64,000 nucleotides of DNA from Xylocopa sonorina (lineage: Eukaryota; Arthropoda; Insecta; Hymenoptera; Apidae), in the NCBI RefSeq assembly GCF_050948175.1, contig NW_027490133.1, positions 372,001 to 436,000 of the forward strand, written 5' to 3'. The notes below the pieces were generated by a model that saw only the letters and a list, made by a program, of their open reading frames with translations, was not told the origin of the DNA and did not search any database. Of this stretch, positions 1-15,700 are shown in pieces. Each line of letters begins with the position of its first letter. The first letter of the stretch is position 1. Position numbers and translations under genes: made by a program.

Positions 1-1419
1 ACACATAACACTCCACAATGAATATTATATCTTATCGTGAAACGTAGAAATGAGATGCGATATTGTGATTTAAGTAGCATTAGAACACAATTTCCTCGAT
101 ACGTAGACATCTGGAAACGCTATTTTCTAGAAAGGATGTATCGCACTTTCATTCGTTTGAAGTGAAGACGAGGAATACATAACACTTGGCAATTAATATT
201 ATATCCTATCATGAAGCATAGTAATGAGATTCGATATCGCGTATTAAGAAGCTGTAGAACTCTATTGCTACGATACGCAGACATCTGCAAACGCTATTTC
301 CTAGCAAGGTAGTGTCGCATTTACATCCTTTTGAAGTGAATACGATGTATACATGACACTTCGCAATGAATATTATATCTTATCATGAAACATAGCATTG
401 TGATGCGATATTGCGATTTAAGAAGCTCCAGTACTCTGTTGCTTCGATACGTAGACAACTGCAAACGCTACTTCCTAGCAAGGAAGTGTCGCACTTACGT
501 TCATTAAAGTGTATACGAGGTTTACGTAACACTTCGCAATGAGTATTATAGTTTATCATGAAACATAGGAATGAGATGCGATATCGCGTTTCAAGAAGCA
601 TTAGAACTCTATTGCTTCGATGCGTAGACATCTGGAAACGCTATTTCCTAGCAAGGAAGTGTCGCATTTACATTCATTTGAAGTGTAGATGAGGAATACA
701 TGACACTTCGTAATGAATATTATATCTTATCATGAAACATAGAAATGAGATGCGATATCACGTTTTAAGAAGCATTAGAACTCTATTGCTTCGATACGTA
801 GACATCTGGAAACGTAATTTTCTAGGAAGGAAGTGTCGGATTTACATTCATTTGAAGTGTGTGCTAGGTATACATGACACTTCGCAATGAATATTATATC
901 ATATCATGAAACATAGAAATGAGATGCGATATCGCGATTTAAGAAGCATCAGAACTCTATTGCTTCGATACGTAGACAACTGCAAGCGCTGCTTGCTCTC
1001 AAGGAAATTTAGCACTTTCATTCATTTGAATTGTATACGAGGTATGCGTAACACCTCGAAATGAGTATTATATCTTATCATGAAACATAGAAATGAGATA
1101 CGATATCGCGTTTTAAGAAGCAACAGAACTCCATTGGTACGTTACGTAGATATCTGCAGACGCTATTTCCTAGCATGGAAGTGTCGCAATTACATTCATT
1201 TGATGTGTATCCAGGGTATTCATGACACTTCGCAATGAATATTATATCTTATCACGAAACATAGATATGAGATGCGATATCGCGTTTTAGAAGTATTAGA
1301 ACTCTATTGCTTCGATACGTAGACATTTACAAACGCTATTTCCTAGCAAGGAACTGACGTATTTACATTCATTTGAAGTGTAGACGAGAAATACATAACA
1401 CTTCGCAATGAATATTATA
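1..1419. repeat. Satellite block duplicated at 6246-7664 (copy 1)
   Basis: About eight monomers here match 6246-7664 at a constant offset of 6245 bp with only scattered substitutions. Shared rare variants include the GATATTGTGATTTAAG monomer near 60 (6305) and the GCTTGCTCTCAAGG variant near 990. The offset is 19 bp short of 36 monomers, which is largely explained by a 20-bp deletion near 3009 between the copies. The match ends near 1419, where this copy continues with ordinary monomers and the other copy jumps to sequence like 1927 onward. Confidence 0.85.
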
Positions 1420-4400
1420 TCTTATCACGAAACATAGAAATGAGATGCGATATCGCGTTTTAAGAAGCATTAGAACACTATTGCTTCGATACGTAGACAT
1501 CTACAAACGCTATTTCCTAGCAAGGAACTGTCGTATTTACATTCATTTGATGTGTAGACGAGAAATACATAACACTTCGCAACGAATATTATATCTTATC
1601 ATAAGACATAGAAATGAGACGCGATATCCCGTTTTAAGAAGCTTTAGAAATCTATTGCTTCGATACGTAGACAACTGCATATACTATTTCCTTGCAAGGA
1701 AGTGTCGCATTTTCGTTCATTTGAAGTGAATACGAGGTATATATAACACTGCACTATGAGCATTATATCTTATCATTAAACATAGAAATTAGATGCGATC
1801 TCGCGATTTAGGAAGCATTAGAACTCTATTGCTACGATACGTAGATATCTACAAACGCTTTTTACTAGCAAGGAAGTGTCGCATTTCCATTAATTTGAAG
1901 CGTAGACGAGAAATACATAACACTTCGCAATGAATATTATATCTTGTCATGAAACATAGAAATGGGATGCGATATCGCGTTTTGAGATGCAATAGAAATC
2001 TAATGCTACGATACGCAGAAATCTGCAAACGCTATTTCCTAGCAAGGAAGTGTCGCATTTACATTCTTTTGAGGTGAATACGAGGTATACATAACACTCC
2101 ACAATGAATATTATATCTTATCGTGAAACATAGATATGAGATGCGATCTCGCGATATAAGAAGCATTAGAACTCTATTGCTACGATACGTAGACATCTGC
2201 AAACGTTATTTCCTAGCAAGGAAGTGTCGCATTTACATTCATTTGAAGTGTATGCGAGGTATACATAACACTTCGCAATGAATATTATATGTTATCATGA
2301 AACATAGAAATGAGATGTGATATCTCGTTTTAAGAATCATTAGAACTCTATTGCTACGATACGTAGACATCTGCAAACGTTATTTCCTAGCAAGGAAGTG
2401 TCGCATTTACATTCTTTTGAGGTGAATACGAGGTATACATAACACTCCACAATGAATATTATATCTTATCGTGAAACATAGATCTGAGATTCGATCTTGC
2501 GATATAAGAAGCATAAGAACTCTATTGCTACGATACGTAGACATCTGCAAACGCTATTTCCTAGCAAGGAAGTGTCGCATTTACATTCTTTTGAAGTGAA
2601 TGCAAGGTATACATGACACTTCGCAATTAATATTATATCTTATCATGAAACATGGAAATGAGATGCGCTATCCCGTTTCAAGAAGCATTAGAACTCTATT
2701 GCTTCGATACGTAGACATCTGCAAACGCTACTTCCTAGCAAGGAACTGTCGCATTTACATTCATTTGAAGTGTGTGCGAGGTATACATAACACTTCGCAA
2801 TGAATATTATATCTTATCATAAAACGTAGAAATGAGATGCGATATCGCGTTTTAGGAAGCATTAGAACACTATTTCTTTGATACGCAGAAATCTGGAAAC
2901 GCTATTTCCTAGCAAGGACGTGTGACATTCACTCTCTACAGAAGTGTATACGAGGTATACATAACACTTTGCAATGAATATTATATCTTATCATGAATAA
3001 TAGAAATGGGAAGCATTAGAACTCCATTGCTTCGATATGTAGACATCTGGAAACCGCATCTCCTAGCAAGGAAGTTTGGCATTTACATTCTTTTGATGTG
3101 TAGAGGAGGTATACATAACACTTCGCAATGAATGTAATATCATATCATGAAACATAGAAGTGACATGCGATATCGCGTTTTAAGGAGCACTACATCTCTT
3201 TTGCTTCGATACGTAGACATTTGGAAACGCTATTTCCTAGCAAGGAAGTGTGGCATTTACAATCTTTCGAAGTGTAGACGAGGTATACCTAACACTTCGC
3301 AAAAAATATTATATCGTATCATGAAACATAGAATTGAGATTCGATATCGCTTTCACAGGAACATTATAACTCTATTGCTTCTATACGTAGACATCAGGAA
3401 ACGCTATTTCCTAGGAAGGAAGTGTGGCATTTACATTCTTTTGATGTGTAGATGAGGTATACATAACACTTCGGAATGAACATTATATCTTATCATGCAA
3501 CATAGAAATGAGATGCGATATCGCGTTTAAAGAAGGATTTGAACTCTATTGTTACGATACGTAGACATCTGCAAACGCTATTTCCTCGCAAGGAAGTGTC
3601 GCATTTACATTCCTTTGAAGTGAATAGGAGGTATACATGACACTTCGCAATGAATATTATATCCTATCATGAAACATAGAAGTGCAATGCGATATCGAGT
3701 TTTAAGTAGCATTAGAACTCTATTGCGAGGATACGTAGACATCTGCAAACGCTATTTCCTGCCAAAGAAGTGGAGCATTTCCATTCTGTTGAAGCGTATG
3801 CGAGGTATACATAACACTGCACAGTGAATATTATATCTTATTATGTAACATAGAAATGGGATGCGATATCTCGCTTTCAAGAAGCATAAGATCTCTATTG
3901 CTTCGATACGTAGATATCTGCCAGCGCTATTTCCTAGCAAGGAAGTGCCGCATTTACATTCATTTGAGAAGCGTACGAGGTATACATGACACTTCGCAAT
4001 GAATATTATGAATTCTTATCATGAAACATAGAAGTGAGTATCGATATCGCGAATTAAGAAGCATTAGAAATGTATTGCTTCGATACGTAGACATCTGCAA
4101 ACGCTACTTCCTAGCAAGGAAGTGTCGCATTTACATTCTTTTGTAGTGAATACGAGGTATACATAACACTCCACAATGAATATTATACCTTATCATGAAA
4201 CATAGAAATGGAGTGCTATATCGCGATCTAAAAAGCATTAGAACTCTATTGCTACGACACGTAAACATCTGCAAACGCTATTTACTAGAAATGAAGTGTC
4301 GCATTTACATTCATTTGAAGTGTATGCGAAGTATAAGTGGCACTTCGCAATGAATATTATAACCTATCATGAAACAGAGAAACGAGATGCGACATCGCGA

Positions 4401-6245
4401 TATAAGAGTCACTACAACTCTATTGCTTCGATACGTAGACATCTTTTAAACGCTTTTTCCTGGCAAGGAAGTGTCGCATTTACATTCCTTTGAAGTGAAT
4501 ACGAGGTATACATAACAGTGCACAATGAATATTATACCTTATCATGAAACATAGAAATGAGTGTCGATATCACGATTTAAGAAGCATTAGAACCCTATTG
4601 CTTCGATACGGAGACATCTGCAAACGCTATTTCCTAGCAAGGAAGTGTAGCATTTACATTCATTTGAAGTGCATGCGAGGTATACATGACACTTTGCAAT
4701 GAATATTATATGTTATCATAAGACATAGAAATGAGATACGATATCGAGTTCTAAGAAGCATTAGAACTTTATTGCTTCGATACGTAGACGTCTGCAAACG
4801 CCATTTCCCAGCAAGGAAGTGTCGCATTTACATTCATTTGATGTGTAGGCAAGGTATACATAACACTGCACAATGAATATTATATCTTATCACGAGACAT
4901 AGAAATGAGACGCGATAACGCGTATTAAGAAGCACTAGAACTGTATTGCTACGATACATAGACATCAGCAGACGATATTTCCTTGCAAGAAAGTGTCGCA
5001 TTTACATTCTTTTGAAGTGAATACGTGGTATACATAATACTGCACATTGAATATTATATCTTATCATGAAACATAGAAATGAGATGCGATATCGCGATAT
5101 AAGAAAAATTGGAACTCTAATACTTCGATACGTAGACTTCTGCAAACGCTACTTCCTAGCAAGGAAGTGTCGCACTTACATTCTTTTGAAGTGAATACGA
5201 GGTATACATAGCACTTCGCAATGAATATTATATCTTATCATGAAACATAGAAATGAGATGCGATATCTCGATTTAAGAAGCATTACAACTCTATTGCTTT
5301 GATACGTAGACATCTGGAAACGTAATTTCCTAGAAAGGAGGTGTCGCATTTACATTCATTTGAAGTGTTGACGAGATAGACATAACACTGCACAATGAAT
5401 ATTATATCTTATCGTAAAACGTAGGAAAGAGATGCGATGTCGCGTTTCAAGAAGCATTAGAACTCTACTGCTCCGGTACGTAGACACCTGGAAACGCTAT
5501 TTCCTATAAAGGAAGTGTCGCATTTACATTCATTTGTAGCGTAGGTACGGAATACATAACACTTCGCAATGAATATTATATCTTATCGTGAGACATAGAA
5601 ATGGGATGCGATATCGCGATTTAAGAAGCATTAGAACACTATTGCTTCGATACGTAGACATCTGGAAACGTTATTTCCTAGAAAGGAAGTGTCGCATTTA
5701 CATTCATTTCATGTGAATAAGAGGTATACGTGACACTTCGCAATGAATATTATATCTTATCATGAAACACAGAAATGAGATGCGATATCGCGATTTAAGA
5801 AGCATCAGTACTCTGTTGCATCGATACGTAGACAACTAAAAACGCAACTTCCTAGCAAGGAAGTGTCGCACTTACATTCATTGAAGTGTATACGAGGTAT
5901 ACGTAAGACTTCGCAATGAATACTACGTCTTATCATGAAACATAGAAATGAGATGCGATATCGCGATTTAAGAAGCATCAGTACTCTGTTGCTTCGATAC
6001 GTAGACAACTAAAAACGCTACTTCCTAGCAAGGAAGTGTCGCACTTACATTCATTGAAGTGTGTACGAGGTATACGTAACACTCCGCAATGAATACTACG
6101 TCTTATCATGAAACATAGAAATGAGATGCGATATCGCGTTTTAGGAAACATTAGAGCTCTATTGCTACGATACGTAGACGTGTGGGAACGCTATTTCGTA
6201 GAAAGAAAGTGTCGCATTTACATTCATTTGAAGTGAATATGAGGT
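1420..6245. repeat. Diverged monomers between the duplicated blocks
   Basis: Satellite monomers with no tandem higher-order copy inside this interval. Monomers at 1927-2820 are close relatives of the units used in the higher-order repeats downstream (the GATCTGAGATTCGATC marker is at 2481). This looks like a founder or an early copy of that region. Around 3100-3460 some monomers lose the usual TGA and read open for longer, but they are still satellite. Near 4010 a small insertion creates GAATTC. No gene seen. Confidence 0.85.
3001..3020. repeat. Monomer with 20-bp internal deletion
   Basis: GAAATGGG runs straight into AAGCATTAG. Relative to the consensus this removes monomer positions of about 37-56, including the GCGATATCGC palindrome and the TTAA. 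It is a rare length variant in an otherwise phase-stable stretch and a useful marker for aligning arrays. Confidence 0.85.
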
Positions 6246-7664
6246 ACACATAACACTCCACAATGAATATTATATCTTATCGTGAAACATAGAAATGAGA
6301 TGCGATATTGTGATTTAAGTAGCATTAGAACACAATTTCCTCGATACGTAGACATCTGGAAACGCTATTTTCTAGAAAGGATGTATCGCACTTTCATTCG
6401 TTTGAAGTGAAGACGAGGAATACATAACACTTGGCAATTAATATTATATCCTATCATGAAGCATAGAAATGAGATTCGATATCGCGTATTAAGAAGCTGT
6501 AGAACTCTATTGCTACGATACGCAGACATCTGCAAACGCTATTTCCTAGCAAGGTAGTGTCGCATTTACATCCTTTTGAAGTGAATACGATGTATACATG
6601 ACACTTCGCAATGAATATTATATCTTATCATGAAACATAGCATTGTGATGCGATATTGCGATTTAAGAAGCTCCAGTACTCTGTTGCTTCGATACGTAGA
6701 CAACTGCAAACGCTACTTCCTAGCAAGGAAGTGTCGCACTTACGTTCATTAAAGTGTATACGAGGTTTACGTAACACTTCGCAATGAGTATTATAGATTA
6801 TCATGAAACATAGGAATGAGATGCGATATCGCGTTTCAAGAAGCATTAGAACTCTATTGCTTCGATGCGTAGTCATCTGGAAACGCTATTCCCTAGCAAG
6901 GAAGTGTCGCATTTACATTCATTTGAAGTGTAGATGAGGAATACATGACACTTCGTAATGAATATTATATCTTATCATGAAACATAGAAATGAGATGCGA
7001 TATCACGTTTTAAGAAGCATTAGAACTCTATTCCTTCGATACGTAGACATCTGGAAACGTAATTTTCTAGGAAGGAAGTGTCGGATTTACATTCATTTGA
7101 AGTGTGTGCGAGGTATACATGACACTTCGCAATGAATATTATATCATATCATGAAACATAGAAATGAGATGCGATATCGCGATTTAAGAAGCATCAGAAC
7201 TCTATTGCTTCGATACGTAGACAACTGCAAGCGCTGCTTGCTCTCAAGGAAATTTAGCACTTTCATTCATTTGAATTGTATACGAGGTATGCGTAACACC
7301 TCGAAATGAGTATTATATCTTATCATGAAACATAGAAATGAGATACGATATCGCGTTTTAAGAAGCAACAGAACTCCATTGCTACGTTACGTAGATATCT
7401 GCAGACGCTATTTCCTAGCATGGAAGTGTCGCAATTACATTCATTTGATGTGTATCCAGGGTATTCATGACACTTCGCAATGAATATTATATCTTATCAC
7501 GAAACATAGATATGAGATGCGATATCGCGTTTTAGAAGTATTAGAACTCTATTGCTTCGATACGTAGACATTTACAAACGCTATTTCCTAGCAAGGAACT
7601 GACGTATTTACATTCATTTGAAGTGTAGACGAGAAATACATAACACTTCGCAATGAATATTATA
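6246..7664. repeat. Satellite block duplicated from 1-1419 (copy 2)
   Basis: This is the second copy of the ~1.4-kb block at 1-1419. Its right part (from about 6841) is also the opening part of the 17-monomer higher-order repeat, so it was copied again at about 9798. The breakpoint near 7664 joins it to sequence matching 1927 onward, which means about three monomers present in the left copy are skipped. Unequal exchange or a deletion would give this junction. Confidence 0.85.
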
Positions 7665-10600
7665 TCTTGTCATGAAACATAGAGATGGGATGCGATATCG
7701 CGTTTTGAGATGCAATAGAAATCTAATGCTACGATACGCAGAAATCTGCAAACGCTATTTCCTAGCAAGGAAGTGTCGCATTTACATTCTTTTGAGGTGA
7801 ATACGAGGTATACATAACACTCCACAATGAATATTATATCTTATCGTGAAACATAGATCTGAGATTCGATCTTGCGATATAAGAAGCATAAGAACTCTAT
7901 TGCTACGATACGTAGACATCTGCAAACGCTATTTCCTAGCAAGGAAGTGTCGCATTTACATTCTTTTGAAGTGAATGCGAGGTATACATGACACTTCGCA
8001 ATTAATATTATATCTTATCATGAAACATGGAAATGAGATGCGATATCCCGTTTCAAGAAGCATTAGAACTCTATTGCTTCGATACGTAGACATCTGCAAT
8101 CGCTACTTCCTAGCAAGGAACTGTCGCATTTACATTCATTTGAAGTGCATGCGAGGTATACATAGCACTTCGCAATGAATATTATATCTTATCGTGAAAC
8201 ATAGATATGAGATGCGATCTCGCGATATAAGGAGCATTAGAACTCTATTGCTACGATACGTAGACATCTGCAAACGTTATTTCCTAGCAAGGAAGTGTCG
8301 CATTTACATTCATTTGAAGTGTATGCGAGGTATACATAACACTTCGCAATGAATATTATATGTTATCATGAAACATAGAAATGAGATGTGATATCTCGTT
8401 TTAAGAATCATTAGAACTCTATTGCTACGATACGTAGACATCTGCAAACGTTATTTCCTAGCAAGGAAGTGTCGCATTTACATTCTTTTGAGGTGAATAC
8501 GAGGTATACATAACACTCCACAATGAATATTATATCTTATCGTGAAACATAGATCTGAGATTCGATCTTGCGATATAAGAAGCATAAGAACTCTATTGCT
8601 ACGATACGTAGACATCTGCAAACGCTATTTCCTAGCAAGGAAGTGTCGCATTTACATTCTTTTGAAGTGAATGCAAGGTATACATGACACTTCGCAATTA
8701 ATATTATATCTTATCATGAAACATGGAAATGAGATGCGCTATCCCGTTTCAAGAAGCATTAGAACTCTATTGCTTCGATACGTAGACATCTGCAATCGCT
8801 ACTTCCTAGCAAGGAACTGTCGCATTTACATTCATTTGAAGTGTGTGCGAGGTATACATAACACTTCGCAATGAATATTACATCTTATCGTGAAACATAG
8901 ATATGAGATGCGATCTCGCGATATAAGAAGCATTATAACTCCATTGCTACGATACGTAGACATCTGCAAACGTTATTTCCTAGCAAGGAAGTGTCGCATT
9001 TACATTCATTTGAAGTGTATGCGAGGTATACATAACACTTCGCAATGAATATTATATGTTATCATGAAACATAGAAATGAGATTCGATATCTCGTTCTAA
9101 GAATCATTATGACACGATCGCTACGATACGTAGACATCTGCAAACGCTATTTCCTAGCAGGAAAGCGTAACATTTACATTCCTCTGAAGTGAATACAAGG
9201 TATACATGAAACTTCGCAATGAATATTATATCTTATCATGAAACATAGAAATGTGATGTGATATCGCGTTTTAAGAAGCATTAGAAATCTATTGCTACGA
9301 TACGTAGACATCTGCAAACGCTATTTCCTAGCAGGGAAGAGTCGCATTTACATTCCACTGAAGTGAATACAAGGTATACATGACACTTCGCAATTAATAT
9401 TATATCTTATCATGAAACATGGAAATGAGATGCGCTATCCCGTTTCAAGAAACATTAGAACTCTATTGCTACGATACGTAGATATCTACAAACGCTATTT
9501 ACTAGCAAGGAAGTGTCGCATTTCCATTAATTTGAAGCGTAGACGAGAAATACATAACACTTCGCAATGAATATTATATCTTGTCATGAAACATAGAAAT
9601 GGGATGCGATATCGCGTTTTGAGATGCAATAGAAATCTAATGCTACGATACGCAGAAATCTGCAAACGCTATTTCCTAGCAAGGAAGTGTCGCATTTACA
9701 TTCTTTTGAGGTGAATACGAGGTATACATAACACTCCACAATGAATATTATATCTTATCGTGAAACAAAGATCTGAGATTCGATCTTGCGATATAAGAAG
9801 CATTAGAACTCTATTGCTTCGATGCGTAGACATCTGGAAACGCTATTCCCTAGCAAGGAAGTGTCGCATTTACATTCATTTGAAGTGTAGATGAGGAATA
9901 CATGACACTTCGTAATGAATATTATATCTTATCATGAAACATAGAAATGAGATGCGATATCACGTTTTAAGAAGCATTAGAACTCTATTCCTTCGATACG
10001 TAGACATCTGGAAACGTAATTTTCTAGGAAGGAAGTGTCGGATTTACATTCATTTGAAGTGTGTGCGAGGTATACATGACACTTCGCAATGAATATTATA
10101 TCATATCATGAAACATAGAAATGAGATGCGATATCGCGATTTAAGAAGCATCAGAACTCTATTGCTTCGATACGTAGACAACTGCAAGCGCTGCTTGCTC
10201 TCAAGGAAATTTAGCACTTTCATTCATTTGAATTGTATACGAGGTATGCGTAACACCTCGAAATGAGTATTATATCTTATCATGAAACATAGAAATGAGA
10301 TACGATATCGCGTTTTAAGAAGCAACAGAACTCCATTGCTACGTTACGTAGATATCTGCAGACGCTATTTCCTAGCATGGAAGTGTCGCAATTACATTCA
10401 TTTGATGTGTATCCAGGGTATTCATGACACTTCGCAATGAATATTATATCTTATCACGAAACATAGATATGAGATGCGATATCGCGTTTTAGAAGTATTA
10501 GAACTCTATTGCTTCGATACGTAGACATTTACAAACGCTATTTCCTAGCAAGGAACTGACGTATTTACATTCATTTGAAGTGTAGACGAGAAATACATAA

Positions 10601-12755
10601 CACTTCGCAATGAATATTATATCTTGTCATGAAACATAGAGATGGGATGCGATATCGCGTTTTGAGATGCAATAGAAATCTAATGCTACGATACGCAGAA
10701 ATCTGCAAACGCTATTTCCTAGCAAGGAAGTGTCGCATTTACATTCTTTTGAGGTGAATACGAGGTATACATAACACTCCACAATGAATATTATATCTTA
10801 TCGTGAAACATAGATCTGAGATTCGATCTTGCGATATAAGAAGCATAAGAACTCTATTGCTACGATACGTAGACATCTGCAAACGCTATTTCCTAGCAAG
10901 GAAGTGTCGCATTTACATTCTTTTGAAGTGAATGCGAGGTATACATGACACTTCGCAATTAATATTATATCTTATCATGAAACATGGAAATGAGATGCGA
11001 TATCCCGTTTCAAGAAGCATTAGAACTCTATTGCTTCGATACGTAGACATCTGCAATCGCTACTTCCTAGCAAGGAACTGTCGCATTTACATTCATTTGA
11101 AGTGCATGCGAGGTATACATAGCACTTCGCAATGAATATTATATCTTATCGTGAAACATAGATATGAGATGCGATCTCGCGATATAAGAAGCATTAGAAC
11201 TCTATTGCTACGATACGTAGACATCTGCAAACGTTATTTCCTAGCAAGGAAGTGTCGCATTTACATTCATTTGAAGTGTATGCGAGGTATACATAACACT
11301 TCGCAATGAATATTATATGTTATCATGAAACATAGAAATGAGATGTGATATCTCGTTTTAAGAATCATTAGAACTCTATTGCTACGATACGTAGACATCT
11401 GCAAACGTTATTTCCTAGCAAGGAAGTGTCGCATTTACATTCTTTTGAGGTGAATACGAGGTATACATAACACTCCACAATGAATATTATATCTTATCGT
11501 GAAACATAGATCTGAGATTCGATCTTGCGATATAAGAAGCATAAGAACTCTATTGCTACGATACGTAGACATCTGCAAACGCTATTTCCCAGCAAGGAAG
11601 TGTCGCATTTACATTCTTTTGAAGTGAATGCAAGGTATACATGACACTTCGCAATTAATATTATATCTTATCATGAAACATGGAAATGAGATGCGCTATC
11701 CCGTTTCAAGAAGCATTAGAACTCTATTGCTTCGATACGTAGACATCTGCAATCGCTACTTCCTAGCAAGGAACTGTCGCATTTACATTCATTTGAAGTG
11801 TGTGCGAGGTATACATAACACTTCGCAATGAATATTACATCTTATCGTGAAACATAGATATGAGATGCGATCTCGCGATATAAGAAGCATTATAACTCCA
11901 TTGCTACGATACGTAGACATCTGCAAACGTTATTTCCTAGCAAGGAAGTGTCGCATTTACATTCATTTGAAGTGTATGCGAGGTATACATAACACTTCGC
12001 AATGAATATTATATGTTATCATGAAACATAGAAATGAGATTCGATATCTCGTTCTAAGAATCATTATGACACGATCGCTACGATACGTAGACATCTGCAA
12101 ACGCTATTTCCTAGCAGGAAAGCGTAACATTTACATTCCTCTGAAGTGAATACAAGGTATACATGAAACTTCGCAATGAATATTATATCTTATCATGAAA
12201 CATAGAAATGTGATGTGATATCGCGTTTTAAGAAGCATTAGAAATCTATTGCTACGATACGTAGACATCTGCAAACGCTATTTCCTAGCAGGGAAGAGTC
12301 GCATTTACATTCCACTGAAGTGAATACAAGGTATACATGACACTTCGCAATTAATATTATATCTTATCATGAAACATGGAAATGAGATGCGCTATCCCGT
12401 TTCAAGAAACATTAGAACTCTATTGCTACGATACGTAGATATCTACAAACGCTATTTACTAGCAAGGAAGTGTCGCATTTCCATTAATTTGAAGCGTAGA
12501 CGAGAAATACATAACACTTCGCAATGAATATTATATCTTGTCATGAAACATAGAAATGGGATGCGATATCGCGTTTTGAGATGCAATAGAAATCTAATGC
12601 TACGATACGCAGAAATCTGCAAACGCTATTTCCTAGCAAGGAAGTGTCGCATTTACATTCTTTTGAGGTGAATACGAGGTATACATAACACTCCACAATG
12701 AATATTATATCTTATCGTGAAACATAGATCTGAGATTCGATCTTGCGATATAAGA
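6841..12755. repeat. 17-monomer higher-order repeat, 2957 bp, two copies
   Basis: The sequence at x matches x+2957 from about 6841 to 9797, giving two adjacent copies. 2957 is 17 monomers minus one base; the missing base lies in the GTTTTAGAAGTATTAG monomer (near 7533 and 10490). The marker GATCTGAGATTCGATC is at 7856, 8552, 9770, 10813, 11509 and 12727, showing spacings 696, 1218 and 1043 followed by the same order again. A rare shared variant is CTATTCCCTAGC at about 6885 and 9842. By eye the copies differ at very few positions, so the duplication is recent. Confidence 0.88.
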
Positions 12756-15700
12756 AGCATAAGAACTCTATTGCTACGATACGTAGACATCTGCAAACGT
12801 TATTTCCTAGCAAGGAAGTGTCGCATTTACATTCATTTGAAGTGTATGCGAGGTATACATAACACTTCGCAATGAATATTATATGTTATCATGAAACATA
12901 GAAATGAGATGTGATATCTCGTTTTAAGAATCATTAGAACTCTATTGCTACGATACGTAGACATCTGCAAACGTTATTTCCTAGCAAGGAAGTGTCGCAT
13001 TTACATTCTTTTGAGGTGAATACGAGGTATACATAACACTCCACAATGAATATTATATCTTATCGTGAAACATAGATCTGAGATTCGATCTTGCGATATA
13101 AGAAGCATAAGAACTCTATTGCTACGATACGTAGACATCTGCAAACGCTATTTCCTAGCAAGGAAGTGTCGCATTTACATTCTTTTGAAGTGAATGCAAG
13201 GTATACATGACACTTCGCAATTAATATTATATCTTATCATGAAACATGGAAATGAGATGCGCTATCCCGTTTCAAGAAGCATTAGAACTCTATTGCTACG
13301 ATACGTAGATATCTACAAACGCTATTTACTAGCAAGGAAGTGTCGCATTTCCATTAATTTGAAGCGTAGACGAGAAATACATAACACTTCGCAATGAATA
13401 TTATATCTTGTCATGAAACATAGAAATGGGATGCGATATCGCGTTTTGAGATGCAATAGAAATCTAATGCTACGATACGCAGAAATCTGCAAACGCTATT
13501 TCCTAGCAAGGAAGTGTCGCATTTACATTCTTTTGAGGTGAATACGAGGTATACATAACACTCCACAATGAATATTATATCTTATCGTGAAACATAGATC
13601 TGAGATTCGATCTTGCGATATAAGAAGCATAAGAACTCTATTGCTACGATACGTAGACATCTGCAAACGCTATTTCCTAGCAAGGAAGTGTCGCATTTAC
13701 ATTCTTTTGAAGTGAATGCGAGGTATACATGACACTTCGCAATTAATATTATATCTTATCATGAAACATGGAAATGAGATGCGATATCCCGTTTCAAGAA
13801 GCATTAGAACTCTATTGCTTCGATACGTAGACATCTGCAATCGCTACTTCCTAGCAAGGAACTGTCGCATTTACATTCATTTGAAGTGCATGCGAGGTAT
13901 ACATAGCACTTCGCAATGAATATTATATCTTATCGTGAAACATAGATATGAGATGCGATCTCGCGATATAAGAAGCATTAGAACTCTATTGCTACGATAC
14001 GTAGACATCTGCAAACGTTATTTCCTAGCAAGGAAGTGTCGCATTTACATTCATTTGAAGTGTATGCGAGGTATACATAACACTTCGCAATGAATATTAT
14101 ATGTTATCATGAAACATAGAAATGAGATGTGATATCTCGTTTTAAGAATCATTAGAACTCTATTGCTACGATACGTAGACATCTGCAAACGTTATTTCCT
14201 AGCAAGGAAGTGTCACATTTACATTCTTTTGTGGTGAATACGAGGTATACATAACACTCCACAATGAATATTATATCTTATCGTGAAACATAGATCTGAG
14301 ATTCGATCTTGCGATATAAGAAGCATAAGAACTCTATTGCTACGATACGTAGACATCTGCAAACGCTATTTCCTAGCAAGGAAGTGTCGCAATTACATTC
14401 TTTTGAAGTGAATGCAAGGTATACATGACACTTCGCAATTAGTATTATATCTTATCATGAAACATGGAAATGAGATGCGCTATCCCGTTTCAAGAAGCAT
14501 TAGAACTCTATTGCTTCGATACGTAGACATCTGCAATCGCTACTTCCTAGCAAGGAACTGTCGCATTTACATTCATTTGAAGTGTGTGCGAGGTATACAT
14601 AACACTTCGCAATGAATATTACATCTTATCGTGAAACATAGATATGAGATGCGATCTCGCGATATAAGAAGCATTATAACTCCATTGCTACGATACGTAG
14701 ACATCTGCAAACGTTATTTCCTAGCAAGGAAGTGTCGCATTTACATTCATTTGAAGTGTATGCGAGGTATACATAACACTTCGCAATGAATATTATATGT
14801 TATCATGAAACATAGAAATGAGATTCGATATCTCGTTCTAAGAATCATTATGACACGATCGCTACGATACGTAGACATCTGCAAACGCTATTTCCTAGCA
14901 GGAAAGCGTAACATTTACATTCCTCTGAAGTGAATACAAGGTATACATGAAACTTCGCAATGAATGTTATATATTATCATGAAACATAGAAATGTGATGT
15001 GATATCGCGTTTTAAGAAGCATTAGAAATCTATTGCTACGATACGTAGACATCTGCAAACGCTATTTCCTAGCAGGGAAGAGTCGCATTTACATTCCACT
15101 GAAGTGAATACAAGGTATACATGACACTTCGCAATTAATATTATATCTTATCATGAAACATGGAAATGAGATGCGCTATCCCGTTTCAAGAAGCATTAGA
15201 ACTCTATTGCTACGATACGTAGATATCTACAAACGCTATTTACTAGCAAGGAAGTGTCGCATTTCCATTAATTTGAAGCGTAGACGAGAAATACATAACA
15301 CTTCGCAATGAATATTATATCTTGTCATGAAACATAGAAATGGGATGCGATATCGCGTTTTGAGATGCAATAGAAATCTAATGCTACGATACGCAGAAAT
15401 CTGCAAACGCTATTTCCTAGCAAGGAAGTGTCGCATTTACATTCTTTTGAGGTGAATACGAGGTATACATAACACTCCACAATGAATATTATATCTTATC
15501 GTGAAACATAGATCTGAGATTCGATCTTGCGATATAAGAAGCATAAGAACTCTATTGCTACGATACGTAGACATCTGCAAACGTTATTTCCTAGCAAGGA
15601 AGTGTCGCATTTACATTCATTTGAAGTGTATGCGAGGTATACATAACACTTCGCAATGAATATTATATGTTATCATGAAACATAGAAATGAGATGTGATA

